Below, one piece after another: positions 33,032 through 42,002 of a stretch of DNA of 64,000 bases. This DNA is from Ruminococcaceae bacterium UBA5406 (GTDB lineage Bacteria; Bacillota; Clostridia; Oscillospirales; Acutalibacteraceae): positions 62,001 through 126,000 of the forward strand of contig DHNW01000025.1 of the NCBI GenBank assembly GCA_002407675.1. Direction: 5' to 3'. Below the pieces are notes generated by a model. The model saw only the letters and a program-made list of their open reading frames with translations. It was not told the origin of the DNA and did no database searches. The translations under genes were made by a program, and so were the position numbers. The number at the start of each line of letters is the position of its first letter. Position 1 is the first letter of the stretch.

Positions 33032-33040
33032 TGGTATAAT
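33032..33040 (+). promoter_or_regulatory. Extended -10 promoter before the ydcF-pyr run
   Basis: TGGTATAAT: a TG extended -10 joined to consensus TATAAT (33035-33040). The -35 is not obvious. The transcript would start within about 15 nt of the ydcF-like start codon. Confidence 0.55.
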
Positions 33041-33059
33041 AATGGTGGTGATAACATTT

Positions 33060-33821
33060 ATGAAGAAGCATGCCCGTATCATCCGATCTGTGATGGCCTG
33101 CCTGTGTGCGGCCGGCCTGATCTGGTTTCTGATCCCCATCCATTGGCACGTGGCAAACCCGGGAAACCTGACCGGCATTTTCGTCTGCGTTCTTCTGCTT
33201 ATATGCAATTTGCTTGCTTCTAAAATTCAGCGCATATGCACACAGTCAAAACGGCTGCGGTATTTCGCCGTGGCTTTTCTGGCCCTTTTCTGTGCGGGGG
33301 CTTTGTGGTCCGCTGCCATGACCGTATGCATGATGACGGTGACCGCAGAACCGCCTGCAGGAGCAACCGTTGTCGTCCTTGGCAGCGGGGTTCGGGGGAC
33401 TTCACCGAACGCTGACCTGTGGGAACGGATTCATACCGCCTGCGCCTATCTAAAGGCACACCCAGAGGCAAAGTGCATCGCCTGCGGCGGGCAGGGCCCG
33501 GGGGAAGGCGCGTCGGAAGCGTCGGTAATCCGCTCCTGCCTGATTGACGCCGGAATTGAACCGGACCGGATCCAGACAGAAGAAACCTCCCGCTCCACTC
33601 AGGAAAACCTTGCAAATGCGCTTCCCATCATTGAGAAAAACCAGCTGAGCCGCAGCCTGGCCCTTGTAACCGACGACTACCACGAATTTCGGGCCTGCTC
33701 CATTGCCCGCTCGCTTGGGCTGTATCCTTTTGCGGTTCCGTCAAAGACGCCCTGGTTCATCTTTTCCGCCTGCTGGGCGCGCGAAATTCTGGCATTGACC
33801 AAATATCTGCTGCTCGGGTGA
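33060..33821 (+). CDS. YdcF/ElyC/SanA-like membrane protein (DUF218)
   Basis: 253 residues. Three hydrophobic segments near the N-terminus (about residues 8-26, 35-53 and 68-86) precede a DUF218 domain: GATVVVLGSGVRGTSPN, AYLKAHPEAKCIACGGQGPGEGASEA, TEETSRSTQENLANA and LALVTDDYHEFRACSIA. ElyC and SanA members influence envelope integrity; the biochemical activity is unsettled. ATG 33060 with GGTGGTGA is preferred over ATG 33042. pyrC begins 35 bp later, so it may lead the pyr transcript. Confidence 0.82.
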   Translation: MKKHARIIRSVMACLCAAGLIWFLIPIHWHVANPGNLTGIFVCVLLLICNLLASKIQRICTQSKRLRYFAVAFLALFCAGALWSAAMTVCMMTVTAEPPAGATVVVLGSGVRGTSPNADLWERIHTACAYLKAHPEAKCIACGGQGPGEGASEASVIRSCLIDAGIEPDRIQTEETSRSTQENLANALPIIEKNQLSRSLALVTDDYHEFRACSIARSLGLYPFAVPSKTPWFIFSACWAREILALTKYLLLG

Positions 33822-33856
33822 AAACCGGCGGTATTGACAAAGAATAGGGGAACAAT

Positions 33857-35140
33857 ATGGATAAGATCCTGATTCAGTCAGCAAGAATTCTTGATCCGTC
33901 TTCCGGTAGGGACGAAAACGGAGATATTTTGATTATCGACGGTAAAATTCAGCAGATCGGAGGCCGCATTTCCTGCGAAGACGCACAAAAAGTGGACGTC
34001 TGCGGCCTGACAGCCGCGCCCGGCCTGGTGGACATGCACGTTCATCTGCGAGATCCGGGGCAGACACAGAAAGAGGATATCCTGTCCGGCTGCCGGGCTG
34101 CGGCGGCCGGGGGAATCACCAGCCTCTTGTGTATGCCGAACACCAACCCGGCCGCCGATACGCCTGAGACGGTGGAGTATATACGGAACAAAGCCGAAAG
34201 CGCCGACGCGCGGGTCTATGTTGCCGGAGCAATCAGCAGAGATCTGCAGGGCCTGGAGCCGGCCGACTGGAATGCTTTGAAAAGCGCCGGGGCAGCGGCT
34301 TTGAGCGACGACGGAAATCCCGTCGCCAACACCGCCCTGATGGCCGCCGCCATGCGGGCCGCGGCCAGGCTTGGGATGGCTGTCTGCTCGCACTGCGAGG
34401 ATTTAACTCTCTCTGAGGGCGGAAAGGTCAATGAGGGAGCGGTCTCGGAAGCTCTGCGTGTAAAGGGAATTCCCCCGGCGGCAGAAGACTGCGGTGTGGC
34501 GCGGGAAATTGCCCTTGCCGCCGTATACGGCACACCGGTGCACATCTGCCACGTCAGCACCCGAAATTCCGTCGCCATGATCCGGAATGCAAAATACCGC
34601 GGTGTACCGGTCACAGCGGAAACTGCTCCGCACTATTTCGGCCTGACGGAACGTGAACTGCTGAAGCGGGATGCCGATTACCGCATGAATCCGCCCCTGA
34701 GGACGGAAGAAGACCGCCTGGCAATATTTGAAGGCCTGCGCGACGGCTCTATTGACGCTATTGCAACCGACCACGCGCCGCACACGCCGCAGGAAAAAGC
34801 GGATTTTCTCAACGCGCCCAGCGGCGTAATCGGAATGGAAACAAGCCTTGCCGCCGGCATTACCTATTTGGTAAAGCCCGGCCGTCTTACTCTGATGCGG
34901 CTTTTGCAGCTGATGTCTCTGAACCCTGCAAAAATTCTGAACATTCCGGCCGGAACGCTTCAGGCAGGAGTCAATGCGGATATCATCCTTTTTGACCCCA
35001 ATGAGCGGTGGACGGTAGATCCCGCTAAACTGCACGGAAAAAGCCGGAATGCGGTGTTTAAGGGACGCAAACTGACCGGCAGGGTGAAACTGACCTTCTG
35101 CCGAGGGAAAATTGTTTTCCGGGATACGGCAAAAGAGTAA
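33857..35140 (+). CDS. pyrC: Dihydroorotase
   Basis: 427 residues, class I (long, Bacillus-type). Metal ligands occur in PGLVDMHVHLRDPGQTQKEDI. CSHCEDLTLSEGG and VHICHVSTRNSV supply further His residues, and IDAIATDHAPHTPQEK the catalytic Asp. It closes carbamoyl aspartate to dihydroorotate. It is followed 17 bp later by pyrF. No pyrR or pyrB is nearby, and no PyrR attenuator is visible in the 35-bp gap upstream. Confidence 0.96.
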   Translation: MDKILIQSARILDPSSGRDENGDILIIDGKIQQIGGRISCEDAQKVDVCGLTAAPGLVDMHVHLRDPGQTQKEDILSGCRAAAAGGITSLLCMPNTNPAADTPETVEYIRNKAESADARVYVAGAISRDLQGLEPADWNALKSAGAAALSDDGNPVANTALMAAAMRAAARLGMAVCSHCEDLTLSEGGKVNEGAVSEALRVKGIPPAAEDCGVAREIALAAVYGTPVHICHVSTRNSVAMIRNAKYRGVPVTAETAPHYFGLTERELLKRDADYRMNPPLRTEEDRLAIFEGLRDGSIDAIATDHAPHTPQEKADFLNAPSGVIGMETSLAAGITYLVKPGRLTLMRLLQLMSLNPAKILNIPAGTLQAGVNADIILFDPNERWTVDPAKLHGKSRNAVFKGRKLTGRVKLTFCRGKIVFRDTAKE

Positions 35141-35157
35141 GGAAAGGAGCTGGAAAA

Positions 35158-36099
35158 ATGGCATTTGACAGGCTGATTGAAAAAATTTGTGAACTGCAAA
35201 ACCCGACCGTAGCCGGGCTTGACCCAAAACTCGACTATATTCCCGGTTCCATCTGCGAAAAAGCATATGCTGAACACGGCAAAACCCTGGAAGGCGCGGC
35301 GGCGGCAGTCTTGGAATTTAACAAGGGTATTATCGACGCGCTCTGTGACATTGTGCCGGCAGTAAAACCCCAGTGCGCCTACTATGAGCTGTACGGATGG
35401 CAGGGAATGAAAACACTGCACGACACGATCCAGTATGCCAAATCCAAAGGCCTGTTTGTAATTGTGGACGGAAAACGCAATGATATCGGCTCTACCATGC
35501 AGGCATACGCCGCAGCTTATCTGGGAAAAACCGGTGTTGCGGGTGAAAAATCCGCTGCGTTCGGTGCTGACGCGCTGACGGTAAACGGATACCCCGGCTC
35601 CGACGGCGTGCTGCCGCTTTTAGACGTCTGCCGTGAAGAGGACAAAGGTATTTTTATTCTTGACAAAACTTCCAACCGATCATCCGACGAACTCCAGGAC
35701 CAGTCCTTTGAAGGCGGAGAAACGCTGTATGAAGCCATGGGGCGTTTCTGTGAAGAATGGGGAAAAAGCCTGCCGGGAAAATACGGCTACTCCGGCGTTG
35801 GGGCTGTGGTTGGGGCCACGTGGCCCGAGCAGCTCACCCAGCTGAGGGTTATGCTTCCGCATACGTTCTTCCTGGTCCCCGGATACGGTGCGCAGGGCGG
35901 AGACGCGGACAGTGCAGCCCCCGCCTTTGATTCAAACGGAAACGGTGCCATTGTAAACGCTTCGCGCTCAATTCTCTGCGCATGGAAAAAAGAAGATGCT
36001 CCGCAGGAAAAGTACGCCGAGTGCGCCCGGAAAGAAGCGGAACGGATGCGGGATGAAATTATCAAGCGAGTGGGGAAAATCCGCCTTGAAAAAGTATGA
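35158..36099 (+). CDS. pyrF: Orotidine 5'-phosphate decarboxylase (type 2)
   Basis: 313 residues, the longer PyrF_2 subfamily common in Clostridia and Actinobacteria. The catalytic DGKRNDIGSTMQAYA segment supplies the Lys and Asp residues. PTVAGLDPKLDYIP near the start and FLVPGYGAQGGDADSAAPAF near the end are subfamily marks. It decarboxylates OMP to UMP. The 3' end overlaps the chosen pyrK start. Confidence 0.95.
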   Translation: MAFDRLIEKICELQNPTVAGLDPKLDYIPGSICEKAYAEHGKTLEGAAAAVLEFNKGIIDALCDIVPAVKPQCAYYELYGWQGMKTLHDTIQYAKSKGLFVIVDGKRNDIGSTMQAYAAAYLGKTGVAGEKSAAFGADALTVNGYPGSDGVLPLLDVCREEDKGIFILDKTSNRSSDELQDQSFEGGETLYEAMGRFCEEWGKSLPGKYGYSGVGAVVGATWPEQLTQLRVMLPHTFFLVPGYGAQGGDADSAAPAFDSNGNGAIVNASRSILCAWKKEDAPQEKYAECARKEAERMRDEIIKRVGKIRLEKV

Positions 36100-36853
36100 T
36101 GTACGCAACTGTACCATTTTGAAAAAAACAGAGGCCGCGGAAGGAATTTTCGACATAACCGTTGAAGCCGGTGCTCTTGCCGGCGCGGCGCGCGCCGGGC
36201 AGTTTGCCCAGATCTACGTTCCGGGAAAAACACTGCGCCGCCCTCTTTCCATCTGCGAGATCGGGCGGGCGGACAGAACCCTGCGGTTTGTCTTTCAAGT
36301 ACGCGGCGAGGGAACGGCGGTTCTGGCCAGGCTGCGGAAAGGTGAAACCCTTAACATCCTGGCACCGCTTGGAAACGGTTTTCAGCCCGGAGACACTTCG
36401 CGGCGCGCCCTGTTTATCGGCGGAGGAATCGGCGTGCCGCCCCTGCTGGAAGCAGCAAAGCCGTTCGGCCCGAATGCCGTGCTGGCGGCAGGTTTCCGCA
36501 GCCGTTCCGCCGTTATTTTAGAGGACGATTTTAACGCGGCAGGCTGCCGCGTTCGAATTGCTACAGACGACGGTTCGCTGGGGCACCGCGGCCTGGTGAC
36601 GGATCTGGCGAATGATCTTGCATTTGACGTGATTTTTGCCTGCGGCCCAAAGCCCATGCTCCGCGCTGTAAGCCTGCTGGCAGAAAAACGCGGCGTGCCG
36701 TGCCAGGTTTCGCTGGAAGAACGCATGGCCTGCGGTATTGGCGCGTGCCTCGGGTGCGCCGTCAGGCTGCGCGGAGAATCCGGTGAACATTACGGGCATG
36801 TCTGCAAGGATGGCCCGGTGTTTGACAGCCGAAATGTTGTCTGGGAGGCGTAA
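36086..36853 (+). CDS. pyrK: Dihydroorotate dehydrogenase B electron-transfer subunit
   Basis: 255 residues from TTG 36086 (LKKYDVRNCTIL), which aligns with family N-termini and has GGGG upstream; ATG 36053 is an alternative. FAD-binding LRRPLSICEIG, an NAD-binding GGGIGVPPLLEAAK and the [2Fe-2S] cluster cysteines in MACGIGACLGCAVRL plus HVCKDGPVF are all present. It passes electrons from PyrD to NAD. It overlaps pyrF by 14 bp and sits one base upstream of pyrD. Confidence 0.93.
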   Translation: MKKYDVRNCTILKKTEAAEGIFDITVEAGALAGAARAGQFAQIYVPGKTLRRPLSICEIGRADRTLRFVFQVRGEGTAVLARLRKGETLNILAPLGNGFQPGDTSRRALFIGGGIGVPPLLEAAKPFGPNAVLAAGFRSRSAVILEDDFNAAGCRVRIATDDGSLGHRGLVTDLANDLAFDVIFACGPKPMLRAVSLLAEKRGVPCQVSLEERMACGIGACLGCAVRLRGESGEHYGHVCKDGPVFDSRNVVWEA

Positions 36854-36854
36854 A

Positions 36855-37766
36855 GTGGCAGACCTTCACATAAAAATTGCAGGTGTGGATTTCAGGAATC
36901 CGGTGATCGCGGCATCCGGGACCTTCGGTTTCGGACATGAATTTTCGGAGTTTTACCCGCTTTCGGAACTCGGCGGGATTTGCTGCAAGGGCATTACGCT
37001 GGAAAAGCGTCCCGGGAACCCGCCCCCCCGCATCGCGGAAACTCCTTCCGGAATGCTGAATTCTGTCGGCCTCCAGAATCCAGGCGTGGATCATTTTATC
37101 CGGGAAGACCTGCCGTGGCTGAAGCGGCAGGGAACCGTGGTCATTGCCAACATTGCCGGAAACACACCGGAAGATTACTGCCGGACGGCGGAAAAACTTT
37201 CAGATACTTCCGTAGACATGATCGAGCTGAATATTTCCTGCCCGAATGTAAAGCAGGGCGGCGTGCAGTTTGGAACGACCTGTAAAGGGGCGGAAACCGT
37301 CACGTCGGCGGTGCGGAAGGTTTGCAGAAAGCCGCTGATGGTCAAACTTTCTCCGAACGCTTCCGATATTGCGGAAATTGCAGCGGCGGCGGAAAGCGCG
37401 GGGGCGGATGCTCTTTCTCTCATCAATACGCTGACCGGTATGCGGATAGACATCCATTCCCGGCGTCCTGTTTTACACAACAATACGGGCGGACTTTCAG
37501 GGCCGGCGGTCTTCCCCGTCGCCGTCCGCATGGTGTGGCAGGTATCCCGGCGTGTGAAGATTCCGGTGGTGGGAATGGGCGGTGTTTCCAGCTGGCAGGA
37601 TGCCGCGGAACTGATGCTTGCAGGCGCTTCGGCAGTACAGGTGGGAACCGTCCTGTTTTCCGATCCGTACGCTCCGCTGAAAATTGTGAACGGGCTGAAC
37701 CGGTATCTGGACGAAAACCGGATTGCGGATGTCTCGGAACTGACCGGGAAGGTAAAACCATGGTAG
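36855..37766 (+). CDS. pyrD: Dihydroorotate dehydrogenase B catalytic subunit
   Basis: 303 residues from a GTG at 36855, with GGGAGG six bases upstream. The FMN-binding barrel shows FRNPVIAASGTFGFGHEFSEF, KGITLEKRPGNPPPRIAE and the catalytic cysteine in MIELNISCPNVKQGG, characteristic of class 1B. VVGMGGVSSWQDAAELMLAGAS follows. With PyrK it makes the NAD-dependent heterotetramer. Confidence 0.96.
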   Translation: MADLHIKIAGVDFRNPVIAASGTFGFGHEFSEFYPLSELGGICCKGITLEKRPGNPPPRIAETPSGMLNSVGLQNPGVDHFIREDLPWLKRQGTVVIANIAGNTPEDYCRTAEKLSDTSVDMIELNISCPNVKQGGVQFGTTCKGAETVTSAVRKVCRKPLMVKLSPNASDIAEIAAAAESAGADALSLINTLTGMRIDIHSRRPVLHNNTGGLSGPAVFPVAVRMVWQVSRRVKIPVVGMGGVSSWQDAAELMLAGASAVQVGTVLFSDPYAPLKIVNGLNRYLDENRIADVSELTGKVKPW

Positions 37767-37906
37767 CGGAACCGGCCGGCGCCAGGTGCCCGTGCCCCCC
37801 GCCGGAATTGCAGACGGCACGGAAACTGTGAAAAATGCAGAAAGCACCACCACAGGCCGGGAAAACCGCCTTACTGCGAACGAAACGAAACAGAAAGGAT
37901 GAAAAA

Positions 37907-38584
37907 ATGACAACAATTTATTTTGTAAGGCACTGCGAGGCAGAAGGCAATACGCAGGGCGTTCTTCAGGGACATTCGGACTGTGACATCAGTGGAAACA
38001 GTGCGAAGCAGCTTGACCTTGTGGGCCTGCGCCTCCGGAACGAGCCATTTTCAGCAATTTATTCCAGCCCTCTCAGGCGGGCAATGAAAACGGCCCAGGC
38101 CATAAACCAGTACCACAATCTGGCCATTCAGGCAGACAGTCGGCTGATTGAAATCGACATGGGAAACTGGGAAGGCGTCTCTTGGGAACAGATCAGCCAG
38201 GATTCCCCTGAAATGCTCAAAATCTGGGAAGAAACACCGGGCGATTTTCAGGCTCCGGGCGGAGAATCCATCCGGCAGGTCAGTGACCGCATCTGGGGCT
38301 GTGTGACAGACATTGCCCGGAAAAATCCGGGAAAAACGGTTTGTGCCGTTTCACACGGCTGCGCCATCCGCACCATGCTCTGCCGCGCGCTCGGCAAACC
38401 GCTCAGCCGCCTGAACGATATTCCATGGTGCGACAACACAGGAGTCAGCGCTGTGGAATTTGATGAAAACGGAAAACCGCACGTTACCATGATGAACGAC
38501 GCTTCCCATATTCCGCCTGAACTTTCAGTTTACCGGCGCGGCTCCTCTAACGAATCGGAAACCATCAAGGACGTGGCGCCGTGA
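37907..38584 (+). CDS. Histidine phosphatase family protein
   Basis: 225 residues. ATG at 37907 with AGAAAGGA gives TTIYFVRHCEAEGNTQGVLQG. The RH motif is followed by Cys instead of the usual Gly (RHC). Other motifs are IYSSPLRRAMKTAQAI, IEIDMGNWEGVSWEQI and VCAVSHGCAIRTMLC. It belongs to the phosphoglycerate mutase-like/CobC-like branch; the substrate is unknown. The stop overlaps the ruvX GTG by 4 bp, so the two are coupled. Confidence 0.85.
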   Translation: MTTIYFVRHCEAEGNTQGVLQGHSDCDISGNSAKQLDLVGLRLRNEPFSAIYSSPLRRAMKTAQAINQYHNLAIQADSRLIEIDMGNWEGVSWEQISQDSPEMLKIWEETPGDFQAPGGESIRQVSDRIWGCVTDIARKNPGKTVCAVSHGCAIRTMLCRALGKPLSRLNDIPWCDNTGVSAVEFDENGKPHVTMMNDASHIPPELSVYRRGSSNESETIKDVAP

Positions 38585-39030
38585 AAATTCTTGCCGTGGA
38601 TCTCGGCAAGGCGCGCACCGGCCTTGCCATATGCGACGAAAACGAAGTGCTGGCTTCGCCAGCCGGTGTCATTCCCGAATGGAACCGGGACAGGCTGGCG
38701 CGCCGGATTGCACAGGAAGCCGAATCCCGCGCCGCCCGGATGATTGTGGTCGGGCTCCCGCGCAATATGGATGGGAGCGAAGGCACAAGCGCGCAGGAAG
38801 CCCGGTCGTTCGCAGAAAGCTTGCGTTCACTGGTTCCCGTTCCGGTTGTGATGCAGGACGAGCGCGGTACGACGATCACCGCGCACAGTTACCTGAACGA
38901 CACGAATACACGCGGGAAAAAGCGGAAAGCCGTTGTTGATGCCGTTGCCGCCACAGTAATTTTACAGAATTTTCTGACATACCGAAAAAACAGGAAGGCA
39001 AGAGCCGGCCATTCCTCAGAAACTGAATAA
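38581..39030 (+). CDS. ruvX: Holliday junction resolvase RuvX (YqgF)
   Basis: 149 residues from a GTG at 38581. The RNase H-like core is clear: MKILAVDLGKARTGLAICD (first catalytic Asp), MIVVGLPRNMDGSEGTSAQEARSF, a conserved Glu in VVMQDERGTTITA and the last Asp in KAVVDAVAATVILQ. YqgF proteins act in rRNA processing and possibly in recombination. In many Firmicutes it lies between ireB and a DUF1292 gene, but here it closes the pyr-phosphatase run, followed by a terminator. Confidence 0.93.
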   Translation: MKILAVDLGKARTGLAICDENEVLASPAGVIPEWNRDRLARRIAQEAESRAARMIVVGLPRNMDGSEGTSAQEARSFAESLRSLVPVPVVMQDERGTTITAHSYLNDTNTRGKKRKAVVDAVAATVILQNFLTYRKNRKARAGHSSETE

Positions 39031-39060
39031 AGCCGTCCGACGAAATCGGACGGCTTTATT
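39031..39060 (+). terminator. Intrinsic terminator after ruvX
   Basis: AGCCGTCCGA (39031-39040) pairs with TCGGACGGCT (39046-39055), followed by TTATT. Confidence 0.82.
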
Positions 39061-39074
39061 ACTGCTCAGAAGCA

Positions 39075-40442
39075 TTATGTAGGGCTGTACTGCGTGTGTT
39101 TCAGTTTATACAGATTGGTCTTTTTATTGAAAGTTGCAATCAGGTTCAGCCCAAAAACGCCGACCTTCACAATCAGCGAAAAGGCAATCCGGCGCAGGCC
39201 GTAATTGGCACCAAAAATTTTCCAAATCTTAAAGGATGAAAAAAAGGTATAAAACTTTTTAACCGCCTTAAAGAACATCTTCTGAAGCTCCCACGGTGAC
39301 ATCTTCTTAGGCAGGAACGTCACATTCATCATGTCAAACAGGCTCCAGTCTTTCGTGATCATCCGGTGTTCACGCTGGTACTGGTCATAAACGGCAGTGC
39401 CGGGGAACGGCGTCATAATGGCAGGCTGAAGCTGATAGGCATTGATATTTTTTGAGAACTGCACACTTCTCATAATATCATCTTGTGAATCGGTATCAAT
39501 GCCCAAAACAATGCTTGAAATCAGGCGTATTTTATGCTTGGCAAGAGCAGCGGCACATTTTTCGATATCGGAAATCTTTTGATGCTTATTAACCGCGTTG
39601 AGCGATTCCTGGTTTAATGATTCGATCCCGACAAGGGCGCGTGTCAGATGGGCCCTTTGAAGCAGATCCAGCAGTTCTTCATCATTGGCCATATCCGTGC
39701 GTCCAAAGAAAAACGTCTCTTTAAACACAAGCCCTTCTTTGATCATGCGGCGGCAGATTTCCTTGGCACGCTCTTTGTTAGCCGTGAAGTTGTCATCTTC
39801 AAAGTTCATGTACTTGAACCCGAGGCTCTTGTAGTAGCGCAGCTCATTGATCACGCTGTCTACACTTCTTTCGCGGTAAGGATGGAACATCCGCGACGTG
39901 GTGCAGAAAGAACAGCAGAATGGGCAGCCGCGCGTTGACATGACGTTTGCGCAGTCACACCGTGTTTTCAGCAAAGAATAGTCCGGCAGAGGCGCATCAT
40001 CCAAATTTCTGAGGTAATCCGCATGAACGATTTTCTCCGTTCTGCGCCCTTCCACAACATCCAGAATCGCCGTTTCGCCTTCTCCAATAATAACCTGGTC
40101 GGCATGCTGCGCCGCCTCTTCCGGCAGAGTAGAAGCATGCATTCCGCCGATTAAGACGCGCGCCTTTGTTTTTTCATGCAGCATATCGGCAATTTGATAA
40201 GCGCGCGGCGCATTGGAAGTCATGGTATAAAGGCAAAAAACATCAGCGTCCAGCAATTTGGAAAAATCGATATCCGCATAAAGTTCCTCATAAACAGAGA
40301 CATCGTGGCCGGCTTCTTTTAATATATGACCCAAAATTAACGGCCCCGTAATCGAATTTGGATGGCCGTAAACGATATTTCCCAGCCGGTAAAGTTTCAT
40401 CCTGCGCACATCGCTTGCAGGCGTAATGAAAACGACTTTCAT
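39075..40442 (-). CDS. B12-binding domain radical SAM protein
   Basis: 455 residues. The N-terminal cobalamin-binding-like domain (about residues 1-140) has LILGHILKEAGHDVSVYEE and VLIGGMHASTLPEEA. The radical SAM core has the cluster motif MSTRGCPFCCSFCTTS (CxxxCxxC) and FEDDNFTANKERAKEICRRM. The family includes methyltransferases and cyclases acting on lipids, hopanoids or natural products. The C-terminal 90 residues are hydrophobic and basic (FKIWKIFGANYGLRRIAF), suggesting membrane contact. It is monocistronic with AGGAGG at its start. Substrate unknown. Confidence 0.88.
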   Translation of the reverse strand: MKVVFITPASDVRRMKLYRLGNIVYGHPNSITGPLILGHILKEAGHDVSVYEELYADIDFSKLLDADVFCLYTMTSNAPRAYQIADMLHEKTKARVLIGGMHASTLPEEAAQHADQVIIGEGETAILDVVEGRRTEKIVHADYLRNLDDAPLPDYSLLKTRCDCANVMSTRGCPFCCSFCTTSRMFHPYRERSVDSVINELRYYKSLGFKYMNFEDDNFTANKERAKEICRRMIKEGLVFKETFFFGRTDMANDEELLDLLQRAHLTRALVGIESLNQESLNAVNKHQKISDIEKCAAALAKHKIRLISSIVLGIDTDSQDDIMRSVQFSKNINAYQLQPAIMTPFPGTAVYDQYQREHRMITKDWSLFDMMNVTFLPKKMSPWELQKMFFKAVKKFYTFFSSFKIWKIFGANYGLRRIAFSLIVKVGVFGLNLIATFNKKTNLYKLKHTQYSPT

Positions 40443-40536
40443 GGCGGTTTACCTCCTCTTAAAAATGTTTTTCTTGTTCTGTGCAGGTTCACAGCTGCGC
40501 TTGTATAAAAAGCACAATTTTTCCCGGTGACTGCCG

Positions 40537-41433
40537 TCATCCATTCTGTTTTTGTTCGTACTCTCTGTCCTTTCCTAAATAGAACAGGGCAACCGTGCCT
40601 GTGCCCGTATGGGCACCGATAACCGGACCAATGGAAGCCATCCGAAATTTTGTGACACCAAACTTTTCGGCAACCATCGCTTTCACATATTCCGCTCCTT
40701 CCAGGGAATCACTGTGACTGATAAAGATCATTTGATCCGCCGGTTCTTCCGCTGTTTTTGCCATATGCCCGACTAAATCGTCCAGCGACTGCTTCCGCCC
40801 ACGGATTTTATCCATCAGGATAATGTGTCCCTCGTCGTCAAAATGAAGGACTGGTTTGATACCCAGCATGGTGCCAAACAAGGCAGACGCTCCAGAGATC
40901 CGTCCGCCCCGTTTCAAATGGTTCAGGTCGTCCACCGTAAACCAGTGGTGCATGCGGTTCCGGTTTTGCTCCAGCCAGCTTTTCACCGAATCAATATCCG
41001 CGCCGGAGCGTTTCTGCTGCACGGCATGCCACACTAAAAGTCCCTCGCCAAGAGAGGCAGCAAGTGTATCGACAGAATAAATCCTGCGCTCCGGATATTT
41101 CCGGGCAAGTTCCCGGGCGGCAAGCCGGGAATTATTGTAGGTCCCGCTCAGACCGGAAGAAAATGCCAGGTACAAGATATCTTTCCCATCTTTCAGAAAC
41201 GGCTCGAAGGTATCCTGGAAAGTCGCAATGCTGATCTGATTGGTTGTAGACGGTTCTCCTGCGGCAATCCGTGTATAAAAATCATGGGAAGGAATGTCCC
41301 TTTCATCGGGATAATCCAAATAAGTATCATTCCCAATTGTGAAATCCATCGGGATTACAGTTACGTCAAGCTCTTCCACCATCTCCTGGGAAAGGTCGCT
41401 TGTGGAATCCGTAACGATTCTGAAATCGTTCAC
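40537..41433 (-). CDS. DegV family fatty-acid-binding protein
   Basis: 298 residues from a GTG at 41433 with AGGGAGA upstream. FRIVTDSTSDLSQEMVEELDVTVIPM is the DegV hallmark. PSTTNQISIATFQDTFEPFLKDG, LYLAFSSGLSGTYNN and the C-terminal IGPVIGAHTGTGTVALFYLG follow. DegV/FakB proteins bind a fatty acid, and FakB members present it to the kinase FakA. No fakA is adjacent, so the exact role is open. Confidence 0.92.
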   Translation of the reverse strand: MNDFRIVTDSTSDLSQEMVEELDVTVIPMDFTIGNDTYLDYPDERDIPSHDFYTRIAAGEPSTTNQISIATFQDTFEPFLKDGKDILYLAFSSGLSGTYNNSRLAARELARKYPERRIYSVDTLAASLGEGLLVWHAVQQKRSGADIDSVKSWLEQNRNRMHHWFTVDDLNHLKRGGRISGASALFGTMLGIKPVLHFDDEGHIILMDKIRGRKQSLDDLVGHMAKTAEEPADQMIFISHSDSLEGAEYVKAMVAEKFGVTKFRMASIGPVIGAHTGTGTVALFYLGKDREYEQKQNG

Positions 41434-41494
41434 AGTGATGTCTCCCTTCCTAGCTTCCCTGTATCGGAAATTAAATTCAGACTAAATTAGCTAT

Positions 41495-41523
41495 ATTATA
41501 CTTTTTTTTCTTTCTTTTGTCCA
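41495..41523 (-). promoter_or_regulatory. Promoter of the DegV gene
   Basis: On the minus strand, TGGACA (41518-41523), a 17-bp spacer and consensus TATAAT (41495-41500). Confidence 0.72.
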
Positions 41524-41565
41524 TCATGAATCAAATACTTCCCAAAAAGGACTGCCGCGAAAAAG

Positions 41566-41605
41566 AAAAAACCGGCAGCCTAATCCGTAAGGGATTCAGC
41601 TGCCG
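41566..41605 (-). terminator. Terminator of the ribosomal protein operon
   Basis: On the minus strand, CGGCAGC (41599-41605) pairs with GCTGCCG (41573-41579), with an inner ATCC/GGAT helix, followed by GTTTTTTC. Confidence 0.88.
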
Positions 41606-41623
41606 ATCCTGCCGTGCGGAAAA

Positions 41624-41965
41624 TTAAACAAGCTCGATAATGGCCATTTCCGCAGCGTCGCCGCGGCGCGGCCCAAGTTTGCTGATGCGGGTGTATCCGC
41701 CGCTGCGATCCGCATATTTTGGGGCAATCTCCGTAAACAATTTATGCACTACAGCTTTTTTGGTAATAAAGCCATACACAAGCCGTTTGTTTGCCAGATT
41801 GTCTTCTTTAGCGATGGTGATCATCTTTTCAGCCATGGAACGGACGTCCTTGGCGCGGCTCACCGTTGTTTCTATCTTGCCATTTTCAAGAAGGAAAGTA
41901 ACCATTGCCCGCAGCATAGCCATTCTGCTGGCTGTGGCCCTTCCGAGTTTTCTGGTTCCGGGCAT
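41624..41965 (-). CDS. rplQ: Ribosomal protein L17
   Basis: 113 residues, full length. It starts [21 protein letters not shown] with the expected [23 protein letters not shown]. It is a large-subunit protein near the exit tunnel. It is the last gene of the operon, after rpoA and before the terminator. Confidence 0.97.
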   Translation of the reverse strand: MPGTRKLGRATASRMAMLRAMVTFLLENGKIETTVSRAKDVRSMAEKMITIAKEDNLANKRLVYGFITKKAVVHKLFTEIAPKYADRSGGYTRISKLGPRRGDAAEMAIIELV

Positions 41966-42002
41966 CGAATATCACTCCTTTTCTTAAGGATTTGCGCCTG
42001 GT

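Noticed and set aside
33822..33856. PyrR-binding attenuator before pyrC
   Set aside because: Only 35 bp separate the genes, and no terminator or PyrR-binding loop consensus is visible.
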